From NCBI GenBank assembly GCA_964442075.1, contig CAYTWH010000046.1, positions 1-26,812 on the forward strand: 26,812 bases of DNA, in the 5' to 3' direction. The translations under genes and the position numbers were made by a program. Shown here in pieces: positions 1 to 9,600 of the stretch. The DNA comes from CAYTAU01 sp964442075. Lineage in GTDB: Bacteria; Bacteroidota; Bacteroidia; Bacteroidales; CAYTAU01. How positions within the stretch are numbered: position 1 is the first letter of the stretch; every line of letters starts with the position of its first letter. The notes under the pieces are model-generated. The model did no database searches, was not told the origin of the DNA, and saw only the letters and a list, made by a program, of their open reading frames with translations.

Positions 1-10
1 TACGCAGTAA

Positions 11-63
11 ATAAAAAGTAGTTTCCAAACTACTAAAATGCAAAAGCATTTATTTTTGCTTTT
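11..63. repeat. Dispersed two-hairpin repeat, copy 1
   Basis: This 53-nt segment matches 17604-17656 at 48 of 53 positions with no gap. It contains two small hairpins: AGTAGTTT-CC-AAACTACT (8-bp stem) and AAATGC-AAAA-GCATTT (6-bp stem). The second copy lies just before the tandem array at 17713. The layout resembles REP-like intergenic elements, but no family could be assigned by reading alone. Confidence 0.6.
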
Positions 64-106
64 ATTTCTTTGTCTTTTGTCTTATAATTTAAAGGAGAGT
101 TTTCTG

Positions 107-159
107 TTGAGTGTTGTATGTTGCTTATTGTTTATTTAAAAAAACCATTCAACACTCAA
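107..159. repeat. Inverted repeat, 10-bp arms
   Basis: TTGAGTGTTG (107-116) is exactly complementary to CAACACTCAA (150-159), with a 33-nt AT-rich spacer. It lies downstream of the minus-strand gene ending at 221. It may be a further small dispersed palindrome; nothing indicates a gene in 1-220. Confidence 0.4.
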
Positions 160-182
160 TATAAAATATTCAACAAACAACT

Positions 183-210
183 CCTCCCCTTTGGGGAGGC
201 TGGGAGGGGC
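183..210. repeat. GC-rich palindrome (CCTCCCC-TTT-GGGGAGG)
   Basis: A perfect 7-bp stem (183-189 with 193-199) closed by TTT is followed by a second G-rich tract at 202-209. It stands out sharply from the AT-rich surroundings and sits 11 bases from the stop of the minus-strand gene ending at 221. GC-rich palindromes of this look are common as dispersed intergenic repeats in Bacteroidetes. It lacks a T-tract, so it is a poor intrinsic terminator. Confidence 0.5.
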
Positions 211-220
211 TTCTTCTTCT

Positions 221-1330
221 CTACGTAAAAGCACTATCTCCATCACCATCCTGAAAACTTATATTATCAAAATTAGGGATTTTACTTTTTAAAGTTTTGG
301 CAATAAGATAAGTTCGGTTTATTTTACGCTTTAAAAAAAACGGCGAAGCATGTCCCGAAATATATTCGGTAATTTTGCTGTTATAAACACTTAGCATACT
401 TAAATTTTGTTTAAGCATAATGTTATAAATAAGTTTAACAAGGCTATCAATATTGTAATGCAAAAAATACACATAAGGTATTTTCAAGTGTTTATTGCGG
501 ATATGCATCATTACAAAAGCAATAAGCTGCTTGTTTTTATCGTATATCTTAATATTTTGCAGTTTAAATTCTTTTGCAACAGACGAAAACTCATATTTTG
601 CAGCTTCACCTTCGTTAATTTCAGTTTCCGATAACCACGGATATTTTGTTATCCAGTTTAAGTCCGCACTTGTTCTTTTGGTTAATTCATGACTGTTGTT
701 TCTTTCTATAAACAATTTTAATTCATTATCAATACTATCAACAAATTCTACCGATAAGTCTTTAACCGCATATTTATGTTTTATAAGCCACAATCTAATT
801 CCGATTAATAAATTGGAAGAAAAATCGAAAATATGCAGTAAGAATTTTATTTTATTATATTTTGGATCTTTATTAGGCTGTAGCCGATGTAAGTCCATTT
901 TCATGTATCCTCTAACACCGTTAAATGTTTTTAATTCAGTAAAAACATTTAACTTATCGTATGAGCCTTTTGCCTGAGGAGTGAAATTTGTAATAAGCAA
1001 TTGACTTTTCCATAATTGGTTTGCTCTGCTCAATAGTTTTACGGCAACACCTTTACGCCGCATTTTTGAACTAACCCACAAACACGAAAGCCATGCAACA
1101 TGATGTTCTTTTTTATCAAAAAAAATGCTATCGGGCAATGCACCAAGATATCCTCCAAAAACTCCATCGATATATGCAAGTAAAAGAATTACATCATTTT
1201 CTTGCAGTCGCGGGTTTGCAATATGCGATAATGCCCTAATGCTTGATATTGGAATATCTTCCATTTTTAAAAACTCCTTAGAGTTGATAAACGTTTTTAT
1301 ATCGCTTGCTTTTAATTCTTTTATTTCCAT
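221..1330 (-). CDS. GNAT-like N-acetyltransferase family protein
   Basis: The 369-residue product has a GNAT-like N-terminal half. The strand reading VAWLSCLWVSS is followed by RRKGVA (residues 91-96), which fits the Q/RxxGxG/A acetyl-CoA pyrophosphate-binding loop in the expected place. The C-terminal 200 residues carry no motif I recognise and could be a second, degenerate acetyltransferase lobe. No signal peptide is seen, so it should be cytoplasmic. ATG at 1330 is the natural start. It lies downstream of, and on the same strand as, a polysaccharide deacetylase with a palindromic 180-bp spacer between them. That pairing suggests modification of a surface glycan, but the substrate cannot be read from the sequence. 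Confidence 0.6.
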   Translation of the reverse strand: MEIKELKASDIKTFINSKEFLKMEDIPISSIRALSHIANPRLQENDVILLLAYIDGVFGGYLGALPDSIFFDKKEHHVAWLSCLWVSSKMRRKGVAVKLLSRANQLWKSQLLITNFTPQAKGSYDKLNVFTELKTFNGVRGYMKMDLHRLQPNKDPKYNKIKFLLHIFDFSSNLLIGIRLWLIKHKYAVKDLSVEFVDSIDNELKLFIERNNSHELTKRTSADLNWITKYPWLSETEINEGEAAKYEFSSVAKEFKLQNIKIYDKNKQLIAFVMMHIRNKHLKIPYVYFLHYNIDSLVKLIYNIMLKQNLSMLSVYNSKITEYISGHASPFFLKRKINRTYLIAKTLKSKIPNFDNISFQDGDGDSAFT

Positions 1331-1340
1331 TATAATTAAA

Positions 1341-1495
1341 ATACTTAAAATGACTAAAATACTTAAAATTCAAAATGCTTAACTTGAATAATCAAAAGTT
1401 TTCAGGGAATATCTTTCATTAGCTCTGCCCTGAAGGACAGGACTACTGATTTTTTTAATCATTTTAGTCATTTTGAATTTTAGTCATTTTAAATT
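1341..1495. repeat. Intergenic palindromic element with nested inverted repeats
   Basis: TAAAATGACTAAAAT (1346-1360) has an exact inverted copy, ATTTTAGTCATTTTA, at 1477-1491. A second pair, 1361-1377 with 1469-1484, matches except for one missing base. Between them is a GC-richer core (about 1421-1447) containing CTGCCCTGAAGGACAG, itself a small imperfect hairpin. The element fills almost all of the gap between the two minus-strand genes and would fold in the transcript. A dispersed MITE- or REP-like sequence is the likeliest explanation. Confidence 0.5.
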
Positions 1496-1510
1496 ATTAA
1501 TTGTAAACAC

Positions 1511-2539
1511 CTATCTTTTAATTATATTTTTGCCAAAAGGCATTTTAATTAAATAGTAAAGATACTCTGTATTTATTAATTTCTTTGCTTTTAATAAATT
1601 TCCTTCCATTGGGAAACGCTGAAATTGCGATATTATTTTTTCTTTTTTCAAACCTGCTCCACCAAATGTGTAATCAACAATTTTTTGTTCTTTTAATTTG
1701 TTAAATAATTCCAAAGTAACATCAAAATCGGTAAAAGGAAATGCAAATGATTTACACGAAGGATTAAATTCCTTTTGCACAAATTCAAGCGATTGTTTGG
1801 TTTGGTTTATTTGCTCTTCAATATTTATATATCTGTATTCAGGATGATCAATACTATGTGCTCCAAAAGTAAAACCATCATTTTTTAATTCATTAATTTG
1901 TTCTGTTGTAATATATGGTTTGTTTGTTTTAAGATATTCGTTAAAATCAATTTCAAGTGCTTCGGCAATTTCATTAATAATATCAATATTATGATATTTT
2001 AATTCTAAAAATCTGTTTTTAGTATCCGTGTTGCTATCAATTTGCTTTTGCAAAATTTCATCAACTTTATTTTTAAGATTACTGTTCAAATAAGCTTCGT
2101 ACAGAATACTCACCTTATATCTGAACATTAAATCTTTATTATCGACAAATGCAGAATTTAAAAATATATGTGCAGGAATTCCTTTTTGTTTTAATATTGG
2201 CGCAATAAGATTGTAAAATTCACTTAAACCATCATCAAAGCTTAAAAAACAATATCTTTTATCAAGTTTTTTCTTTGCCGATAGATCAATAAAAGTATTA
2301 AGATCTATAAACTCAAAATGCTTTTGCAGATATTCAATATCCTTTATAAATAAATTGGATGTTCTTATTGGGTAAATATGTTTAACATGTATTGGAGCAT
2401 TGTCTGAAATGATATGATAAAAAGGCGAAAATATCTTTTGCCCTGTACATTTAATCAAACATTTTAAAGGAATATACCCTGAAAATATATTTAAAAAACT
2501 AATTAAGTTTGTTTTTAATGAATTAATAGAACCTTCCAT
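1511..2539 (-). CDS. Polysaccharide deacetylase (NodB-type) family protein
   Basis: This looks like a carbohydrate esterase 4/NodB-fold deacetylase, which removes acetyl groups from sugar polymers or lipid-linked glycans. From the ATG at 2539 it has LSFDDG (catalytic Asp and metal Asp at about residues 102-103), GIPAHIFLN just after it, and HSIDH (metal ligands His228 and His232). About 125 residues lie between the two motifs, a long insertion. A TTG at 2545 would add two residues; ATG is preferred because a -7-like box at 2551-2558 leaves almost no leader before the TTG. No signal peptide is evident. It is divergent from rlmN (about 60 bp apart) and upstream of the GNAT-like gene on the same strand. 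Substrate unknown. Confidence 0.8.
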   Translation of the reverse strand: MEGSINSLKTNLISFLNIFSGYIPLKCLIKCTGQKIFSPFYHIISDNAPIHVKHIYPIRTSNLFIKDIEYLQKHFEFIDLNTFIDLSAKKKLDKRYCFLSFDDGLSEFYNLIAPILKQKGIPAHIFLNSAFVDNKDLMFRYKVSILYEAYLNSNLKNKVDEILQKQIDSNTDTKNRFLELKYHNIDIINEIAEALEIDFNEYLKTNKPYITTEQINELKNDGFTFGAHSIDHPEYRYINIEEQINQTKQSLEFVQKEFNPSCKSFAFPFTDFDVTLELFNKLKEQKIVDYTFGGAGLKKEKIISQFQRFPMEGNLLKAKKLINTEYLYYLIKMPFGKNIIKR

Positions 2540-2550
2540 AAACAAAAATT

Positions 2551-2558
2551 CAAATTTA
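2551..2558 (-). promoter_or_regulatory. Possible -7 box (TAAATTTG) for the deacetylase gene
   Basis: Read on the minus strand this is TAAATTTG, a match to the Bacteroidetes TAnnTTTG element, 11 bases before the ATG at 2539. I see no well-spaced TTG -33 element, so support is limited. Confidence 0.3.
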
Positions 2559-2591
2559 TTGCCTTTGCAAAACTAACATTTTTTACTTTTG
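2559..2591 (+). promoter_or_regulatory. Probable rlmN promoter (TTG-N22-TACTTTTG)
   Basis: TACTTTTG at 2584-2591 matches the Bacteroidetes -7 consensus TAnnTTTG, and a TTG at 2559-2561 lies 22 bases upstream (a closer TTTG at 2564-2567 is 16 bases away). Only eight bases separate the box from the rlmN ATG, so the transcript would be nearly leaderless. It shares the divergent intergenic region with the deacetylase gene. Confidence 0.45.
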
Positions 2592-2599
2592 CATTTAAT

Positions 2600-3655
2600 A
2601 TGATTTCAGAAAAACAAGATATTCGGCTGTTAGAATTACAAGATATTGAAATTTTTGTAGAGAAAATTGGAGAAAAGAAATTTCGTGCAAAGCAAGTATT
2701 TGAATGGTTATGGAACAAAAATGTGAATACTTTTTCTGAAATGAAAAATGTTCCAAAAGAACTTATTGCCGAGCTCGAAAATAGTTTTTTATTAGAGCAT
2801 CTTACAATTCAAGATCAGCAAACTTCTAGTGACGGAACAATTAAATTTGCTCTTAAAACAAAAGATGATTGCCTAATTGAAAGTGTTTTAATACCTACTG
2901 ATACGCGTGCAACAATATGTGTTTCCACTCAAACGGGTTGTTCTTTAAATTGTAAATTTTGTGCAACAGCAAAAATTAAAAGTCCTAAAAACCTAACCGC
3001 AGGTGAAATTTACGATCAGATATTTTTATTGTCAAAATTTTCTGAAGAACACCTTAATAAAAAGCTAACTAATATTGTATATATGGGAATGGGTGAACCA
3101 TTACTTAATTATGAAAATACACTTACATCAATTAAGCATGTTAATAATAGTTTTGGTTTTTCACCATCAAGAATAACCGTTTCAACAGCAGGAATTATAA
3201 AAAAAATAAAACAATTAGCCGATGATGAAACAAAATTTAATTTAGCTATATCCTTACATTCTGCAAACGATAAAAAACGCAATTATTTAATGCCAATAAA
3301 TAAAACTAACAACTTAAAATCTTTGGCAGAAGCTTTAAAATATTACAATAAAAAAACAAATAACCGCATTACAATTGAATATTTGCTGCTTAAAGATATT
3401 AATGATAGTACAAATGATGCAAAAGAACTTGCTTTGTTTTGTAAGAATTTTCCATGTAAAATAAACATAATTGAATATAACCCTGTTAAAGGAATTTCTT
3501 TTTCAAAAGCTTTAGTCTCCAAACAGAATGAGTTTGTTAGTTGTTTGAAAAACAAAAATATTATTGTGAATGTAAGAAATAGTAGAGGTTCTGATATTAA
3601 TGCTGCTTGTGGTCAATTAGCAAATATTATAAAAAAGAGAAAATCAGTACAATAA
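2600..3655 (+). CDS. rlmN: 23S rRNA (adenine2503-C2)-methyltransferase RlmN
   Basis: This radical-SAM enzyme methylates C2 of A2503 in 23S rRNA, and in characterised bacteria also A37 of some tRNAs. The 351-residue length is typical. The iron-sulfur motif CxxxCxxC is C114-SLN-C118-KF-C121. Cys107 (CVSTQTGC) and Cys337 (INAACGQL) occupy the places of the two catalytic cysteines known from E. coli RlmN, so the methyl-relay chemistry should be intact. YMGMGEP (the SAM-binding GGE-like motif) and SLHSAND are also present. The protein is cytoplasmic. ATG at 2600 is well placed after a TAnnTTTG box. It is followed, 106 bp later on the same strand, by an unrelated secreted-protein gene. Confidence 0.95.
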   Translation: MISEKQDIRLLELQDIEIFVEKIGEKKFRAKQVFEWLWNKNVNTFSEMKNVPKELIAELENSFLLEHLTIQDQQTSSDGTIKFALKTKDDCLIESVLIPTDTRATICVSTQTGCSLNCKFCATAKIKSPKNLTAGEIYDQIFLLSKFSEEHLNKKLTNIVYMGMGEPLLNYENTLTSIKHVNNSFGFSPSRITVSTAGIIKKIKQLADDETKFNLAISLHSANDKKRNYLMPINKTNNLKSLAEALKYYNKKTNNRITIEYLLLKDINDSTNDAKELALFCKNFPCKINIIEYNPVKGISFSKALVSKQNEFVSCLKNKNIIVNVRNSRGSDINAACGQLANIIKKRKSVQ

Positions 3656-3761
3656 GCTATTAACAATTCATTATTAATAAAAAACATCATATTTCTTTTT
3701 TGATTAATCTGAAATTTAATATTTTAGCAGTCTGAAATAAATCTAAAAACTCATTAATATT

Positions 3762-5354
3762 ATGAATAAGGTGAAAATATTATTTGCTGTAATTTTAAGT
3801 TTTTTAACTTTACTAAGTTATTCTCAAACATTAGAAGTTGTTGAATGGGGAACATTCAAAGAATTAGAAAAAAACACATCGTTTCAAAAAATTGTTGGAC
3901 ATGATGAAGATGGATTTTACGCTGTTAGCAGTGAAGGAAAGGGTGAAATAAACAGGAAACAATTGTGGTTGGAATATTATTCAAATTTGACTTTTACAAT
4001 AGAGGCAAAAAACGAAATTATTTTGCCAAGTGTTGGTGGAATCGCAACTGAGTTTGAAAAGATGTTTTATTTGAAAAATAAACTTATTCTTTTTACAACA
4101 GCAACGAATGAGCAAACAGAAAAAAAATATTTATATGTTCAATATCTTGAACAAAATGGACAATTAAAAAATAAGCCTAAAAAAGTAGGTGAAATTCCTA
4201 TAGGAAGTGATAAAGTAGATGAGTTTAAACTTATTTTAACAGAAAATAAATCTAAAATATTTCTTTCTTACCATAGTGAATTTATGCAGTATAATGATGA
4301 GCCATTTACTTTTAAAATTATTGACACAAAGCTTAAAATTGAGTTTGACGAAGAGTTCATATTGCCATTAAAAGACAAGAAGTTTACAGTTGTTAAAACG
4401 GATGTTGGTGAAAGTGGAAACTTTTATATCCTTGTAAAGGCAGTTCAAGAGGAAAAAAGAAAAAGTAGCAGAGGAAAAAAAGCTGCAAAATATGATAATA
4501 TTATGTTGGTATATAATATGGAAAAAGAAGAGTTTAAGACTTATGACATTAAAATGCAAAAATATATACCGACTAATGTTTTATTTACATTAAATGATAA
4601 TGAAGAAGTTGTTATTTGTGGGTTTTTTAGTGCAAAAACACAAAAAGTTGCAGGACAATTTTTAGGTGCATTTTATAAGAAAATTGATCCTAGAATTGAA
4701 AAATTTTTACCTGTACCCGGTAAAAAATTCGATTTTTTAGTATTTGATAAAGCATTTTTAACAGTAAATGCTCAGGAAAGAAATGGTGTTGATCCTAAAG
4801 ATTATAATAATTATATCTTAAAAGATTTATTAATGTTATCTAATGGAGGTTTTACATTACTTGCCGAAAATTATTTTATAACTGAAAAAACTTTTTTGAA
4901 TCCTAAAACTAAAGAAGAAGTACTTTTAATTTATCATAATTATAATGATATAATAGCCGTAGGAGTGAATAAAAAAGGAAAAATGGATTGGGCTCAGCGT
5001 ATTGCTAAAAACCAAAACAGTTTAGACGATAATGGATACTATTCTTCTTATGCAGCTACTGTTGAATTAACAAAATTGAAAATAATATTTAATGATCATA
5101 AAGCAAATGCTAAAAAGGATAAGCTCCCTGAAAAAACAAAACAAATAAAATTTATGCCTGCAAAATCTCCTAAAGCAGTACCTTTTGTTGTTACTATATA
5201 TACAGATGGAAGTTTTGAAAAAGATATGATATTTCCGGGTAAAGATGCTAAAAATGTATTTGTACCCAGATTATTTTATAATACAGGTGAAAATTATTTT
5301 ACTTATGGACAAAAAGGAAAAACATACAGATTTGGAAGTTTCGTATTTGAATAA
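3762..5354 (+). CDS. Secreted protein of unknown function
   Basis: The 530-residue product begins with a typical Sec signal peptide (a positively charged MNKVK, a hydrophobic stretch, then YSQT with a likely cut near residue 22). The rest is rich in beta-strand-like segments with alternating hydrophobic residues and charged turns, which suggests a beta-propeller or similar all-beta fold. No catalytic motif is seen. A lysine-rich low-complexity patch (EEKRKSSRGKKAAK) sits near residue 235. There is no T9SS C-terminal domain and no lipobox cysteine, so periplasmic location is the plain reading. It stands alone between rlmN and a strong terminator at 5377-5405. I do not recognise the family. Confidence 0.75.
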   Translation: MNKVKILFAVILSFLTLLSYSQTLEVVEWGTFKELEKNTSFQKIVGHDEDGFYAVSSEGKGEINRKQLWLEYYSNLTFTIEAKNEIILPSVGGIATEFEKMFYLKNKLILFTTATNEQTEKKYLYVQYLEQNGQLKNKPKKVGEIPIGSDKVDEFKLILTENKSKIFLSYHSEFMQYNDEPFTFKIIDTKLKIEFDEEFILPLKDKKFTVVKTDVGESGNFYILVKAVQEEKRKSSRGKKAAKYDNIMLVYNMEKEEFKTYDIKMQKYIPTNVLFTLNDNEEVVICGFFSAKTQKVAGQFLGAFYKKIDPRIEKFLPVPGKKFDFLVFDKAFLTVNAQERNGVDPKDYNNYILKDLLMLSNGGFTLLAENYFITEKTFLNPKTKEEVLLIYHNYNDIIAVGVNKKGKMDWAQRIAKNQNSLDDNGYYSSYAATVELTKLKIIFNDHKANAKKDKLPEKTKQIKFMPAKSPKAVPFVVTIYTDGSFEKDMIFPGKDAKNVFVPRLFYNTGENYFTYGQKGKTYRFGSFVFE

Positions 5355-5376
5355 TATAATATATTTAATAATTGGA

Positions 5377-5405
5377 AAGGCTGCTTATTTTAAGCAGCTT
5401 TTTTT
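5377..5405 (+). terminator. Intrinsic terminator after the 3762-5354 gene
   Basis: The stem GCTGCTTA (5380-5387) pairs perfectly with TAAGCAGC (5391-5398) around a TTT loop and is followed by seven T (5399-5405). The T-tract overlaps the stop codon of the convergent amidohydrolase gene. The upstream AAAG can extend the stem into the T-tract. Confidence 0.9.
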
Positions 5406-6591
5406 ATTTAAGAATAGAAATGCAAAGCCATGCCATTAAACCTGAGCCTAAAAGCAAGGCGTTTTCATCAATATTAAATAAATCGGAATGAAGAGGAGCA
5501 TTTATACCTTTGGCATTATTTCCAACTCCAAGGCGATAAAGAACTGAAGGATATTTTTGCGAAAAATAGCTAAAATCTTCGGCAGTCATGCGTAATTCAA
5601 GATCTTCAACATTATCTGCACCAACAAATTCACCCGACAAATTAAATATTTTTTCCGCAAGTTTATTATCATTAACAAGATATGGATAGCCTTTTTTAAT
5701 TATTACTTCGCATTTTGCACCCATACTTATAGCCATTTCAGTTGCGATTTTTTTTATTTCCTGATGTGCTTTAGCACGCCACTCTTCATTAAATGTTCTG
5801 AAAGTTCCTTCAATATAAACTTCATTAGGTATAACATTAGTTGCTCCGTCTGCAATTACTTTTCCAAACGAGAGAACAGATGGAATTGCAGGATTTGATT
5901 TTCTACTAACAATTTGCTGAAGCGATATAATAATATGTGAAGCAATAAGAACATTATCCGTAATTATATTTGGAATTGCAGCATGTCCGCCTTTTCCTGA
6001 TATTGTTAAATAAATTTCATCAGTTGAAGCCATATACATTCCTGGTTTTACTCCCATTTTCCCACATTCAATTAATGGGTCGACATGTTGTGCAATAACA
6101 AAATCAGGAGTTTTATCATCAAAAATTCCATCATTCAACATTTGTAATGCTCCTCCCGGTATTTTTTCTTCAGCAGGTTGAAAAATTAATCTTATTGTTC
6201 CTTTAAAAGAATCTTTTATATGGTTTAATATTTTTGCTGTTCCCAGTAAACTTGCAATATGAGCATCGTGTCCACAGGCATGCATAATACCTGAGTTTTC
6301 TGATTTGTAATGAAATGTATTTTTTTCGATAATAGGCAAAGCATCCATGTCGCTTCTTAGGGCTATCATTTTACCACCACTTTCTTTACCATTAATATCA
6401 GCAATAATACCTGTTTTCGCATATCCAGTTTTGAAATGAATACCATATTCTTTGAGTTTACTGCAAATAAATTTTGATGTTTCAGTTTCATTAAACGATA
6501 ATTCGGGGAAACGATGTATATGTCTTCGAATTTCTATTATTTCATTTTGATATTCTTTTGCAAGCTTTTTTATTTTATCACTAATATTCAT
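5404..6591 (-). CDS. M20 family metallopeptidase / N-acyl-amino acid amidohydrolase
   Basis: A 395-residue zinc-dependent amidohydrolase of the M20 (IAA-amino acid hydrolase/hippuricase-like) group, which cleaves N-acyl or related amide bonds of amino acid conjugates. Visible motifs in order are RRHIHRFPELSF, ALRSDMDALPI (residues 78-87), HACGHDAH (104-111, with metal ligands Cys106 and His108), QPAEE (about 138-142, with the catalytic Glu), a His at 169, GGHAAIP in the lid domain, and a C-terminal HSDLF. Length is typical and no signal peptide is present. It begins 57 bp downstream of the large outer-membrane protein gene on the same strand and may share its transcript. Physiological substrate is not evident. 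Confidence 0.9.
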   Translation of the reverse strand: MNISDKIKKLAKEYQNEIIEIRRHIHRFPELSFNETETSKFICSKLKEYGIHFKTGYAKTGIIADINGKESGGKMIALRSDMDALPIIEKNTFHYKSENSGIMHACGHDAHIASLLGTAKILNHIKDSFKGTIRLIFQPAEEKIPGGALQMLNDGIFDDKTPDFVIAQHVDPLIECGKMGVKPGMYMASTDEIYLTISGKGGHAAIPNIITDNVLIASHIIISLQQIVSRKSNPAIPSVLSFGKVIADGATNVIPNEVYIEGTFRTFNEEWRAKAHQEIKKIATEMAISMGAKCEVIIKKGYPYLVNDNKLAEKIFNLSGEFVGADNVEDLELRMTAEDFSYFSQKYPSVLYRLGVGNNAKGINAPLHSDLFNIDENALLLGSGLMAWLCISILK

Positions 6592-6648
6592 AATTAAAAG
6601 TTTTTGTACTATGTTTTCATTAATATCAGTAATTGAGAATAGTTAATT

Positions 6649-9600
6649 TTAAAAATCAAGGCTTAATGATAAATAAAATATACGTGGTAAAATTATTCCG
6701 CTATCAACTCCCCATGCCCAATCTACTCTAATGAAATATCCTAATAATTTGCTTCTTAAACCACCACCGAATCCGTAAACAAATGGGCTTTTTTCATTAT
6801 CAATAATTATTGTTATTGGTCCATTTTCATATATTTCAGTATTATATGAATTATCATCATCTAAAGGAGAGCTTCCTGTCCATGCTGTTCCTACATCAAG
6901 AAAACCAACTAACTGCATTGAATTAAGGAAATCAGAATTTATTGGACGATTTGAAAAATATTTTATAAAAGGCCAGCGTATTTCATTATTTATCAGGGCA
7001 AAATTATTTCCATTACGAACATTTTGAGTAAACCCACGCATATCAGTAGCAAGTGTTTGAAATGCCCAGTTTTTACTTCTGTTTGGGTTAACCGATTGGT
7101 CAAAAATATCTACTTTTGTAGAAAGGTTTATCCAGTTGTCAACACTTCCAAGATAATATAATAACAAACTGTTTCCAAAAGATGAACTTGCAGCAATTCT
7201 GCTTGCCCAAATAAGATTTCTGTGAATTTTATGATAATGCCTGATATCTAATCCAATAACATATAAATCGGATTTTGCAATGTCAATTTGCTTATATGCT
7301 TCGGCAAATAATTTATATCTGCTTCCATTATACAAATTAATTCCAATTTTCCGTGTATTATCAAACACATATTCTCCTTTTATCCCCATCCAGTAATCAT
7401 AAATGTTTTTCATCCCTAATTCGTTAATTGAATATCCGGATAGAGGCACTCCTTTGTCATACCTTAAAATAGCTGTTGCATCGAAACGGGAGACCTGATT
7501 AAGCGGGTATTTGTTAATGTAAAACAACTCATGAGTAGTAGTTTTTATAAATGAATTATAATCATATAATTCAACATGTCCTTGCCTATGAAAAATAACT
7601 TGTTTATCAATTCGTTTTTTAAGATTTTCAAAACTTAATAAATATTCATTGCTGTTTAAATTACCTGCAAAACGAAATCCTCCGGTGATTCTATAATTTT
7701 CCATAAGGTCGTTAGTCCCTAATTTGAAAAGTATATTAAACCCTGGGTTATAGTACACTGCTCCACCGGTGTAGGTTTGATAACTTTGATCTAAAAATCC
7801 AAAATCAATTTGATTAACAAGATAATTAGAATAAAATGATGTAAAATAATATCGTTGTTTTGGCAGTTTAAATATTCTTTCATCTACCAATGTGTCATTT
7901 TCATTATTGTAATTGACCAATTCAGAAGGTCTTTTCCTTTCTCTGTCAAAAACATAGTTATTTATATCAATTAAAGTGTCTGATACTATATTGGAATCGC
8001 TATCGAAATATATAATTTTTATAGGTAATTTTTCAGTCTCCTTTTTTGTGGTTTTAGTTAAACTATCAATTTTAGAATTTAATTTATCGTATTTTTTTCT
8101 GAAAGAAGTATTAAAATATTTTCCATCATAAGAATTTTTTACCGTTTTCAATTCATCGGTAAAAATTCTGTATCTGTTATTTGAAAAAATAATTTCCGAA
8201 AATTTATTATTATTTTTACTTATATCATGCGATAAAATATTTCTTGAATAATTACTTATTGGGTTACTTATTGTATAATATCTGAAATGCACAGAAGTAT
8301 CGATAAACGAAATTGTACTGTCGTAAGATGCAATAAATCTGTTAAGTATTCCATTTTCATCGCTTCTGTAACAAAATAAATTATGACCGACTAAAAAAGC
8401 TTGTTCTTCGTTTATTGTTGGTGTGCCGGTAATACGTGTTAAGTTTTTAGATTTATTTGCAATATTATAAGTAAATATATCATGAGTATTAGTAGTTTCT
8501 GTTGTTTGTTTACGATTAAAAATTAATGTGTCTTTTTTTCTGTTAGAATTAAAAATAATATCCTTCGACTTATTAATAAACCGTGGATAATGGTCGTCGG
8601 CAATATCTTTTGTAATTTTTGTAATAGAATTTGCTGCAATATTATAAATAAAAATATTTGTTTGTCCTTTTCTAACTGCCGACATAACCATTTTCAAACC
8701 ATTATCGGAATAACTGAAATCAAGAATTTTATCGAAAAATATAATTTCTTTTTTCGTTTTTTTGCCAGTTTCCAAAAAGTAGTAGTAAAGATATGCGGTT
8801 CCTTTTTCTTCAATAATATATGCAAGTATTTTCCCTGTTGGATGCCATGCAAGTATTGGATACGAGTAATCTGTTATTTGATCTAATTTATGTTCTTTTT
8901 TAAGTATTTTCTTTTTCTTTCCTGTTAAAGGATTATACAGCCAAATTTTATATTGTCCCATTATATTTGTTGTGTATGCAATATAATCATTTTCGGGGCT
9001 GATTTTAATATTGTCATAAACAGTATGTTTTTTGGCTTTTACTAATTGTTTTTCGGGCAATGACCTGAGTTTATCTTTTTCGTAATATTTAGAATCGTAA
9101 TAATTTAGCCATTCAAAAGCTAAATATTTTAATGAAGTGCCAAGCACGTACATAAATCCGTTATCGGTATTTTTACTAACTCTTGTAAGATACAAAATAT
9201 TAGGTATTACAGCTTTTCCATATTTTTCAGCTATAAAATGCCAGATGGAATGACCTGCATAAATTGCATCATCACCAGAAAGATGATTGAATTTTTCATA
9301 TTTTCCATTCAATATACCGTCTTTAACTTTATTCTCAATTTCAAAATCCCAGTTTTTTGATAAGTAAGATACCAATCCTTTAATATACCACTCGGGTAAA
9401 GCCAATAATGTTGAATTTGCCATTCGTGATTTTAAATCACTTCCAATAAGATATTCGTTTATAAGAATTTCGGCAATAGCTCCTGATATTTGTTCATCAA
9501 GTTTTTTGTGGTCTCCTTCAAAATAAATAAAAACCTTGTTGTCAATAATTTTTGTTGTACCACCAATATTATACTGTTCATCTTCTGTAACCAATCCAAG

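Noticed and set aside
183..210. GC-rich palindrome as the terminator of the GNAT-like gene
   Set aside because: No T-tract follows on the minus strand; it looks more like a dispersed repeat.
2540..2545. TTG start two codons upstream of the deacetylase ATG
   Set aside because: The ATG at 2539 is a better codon, and the -7-like box at 2551-2558 leaves hardly any leader before the TTG.
8590..8886. Plus-strand ORF rich in Cys, Asn and Ile inside the outer-membrane protein gene
   Set aside because: It is a shadow of the long minus-strand gene with biased composition and no domain.
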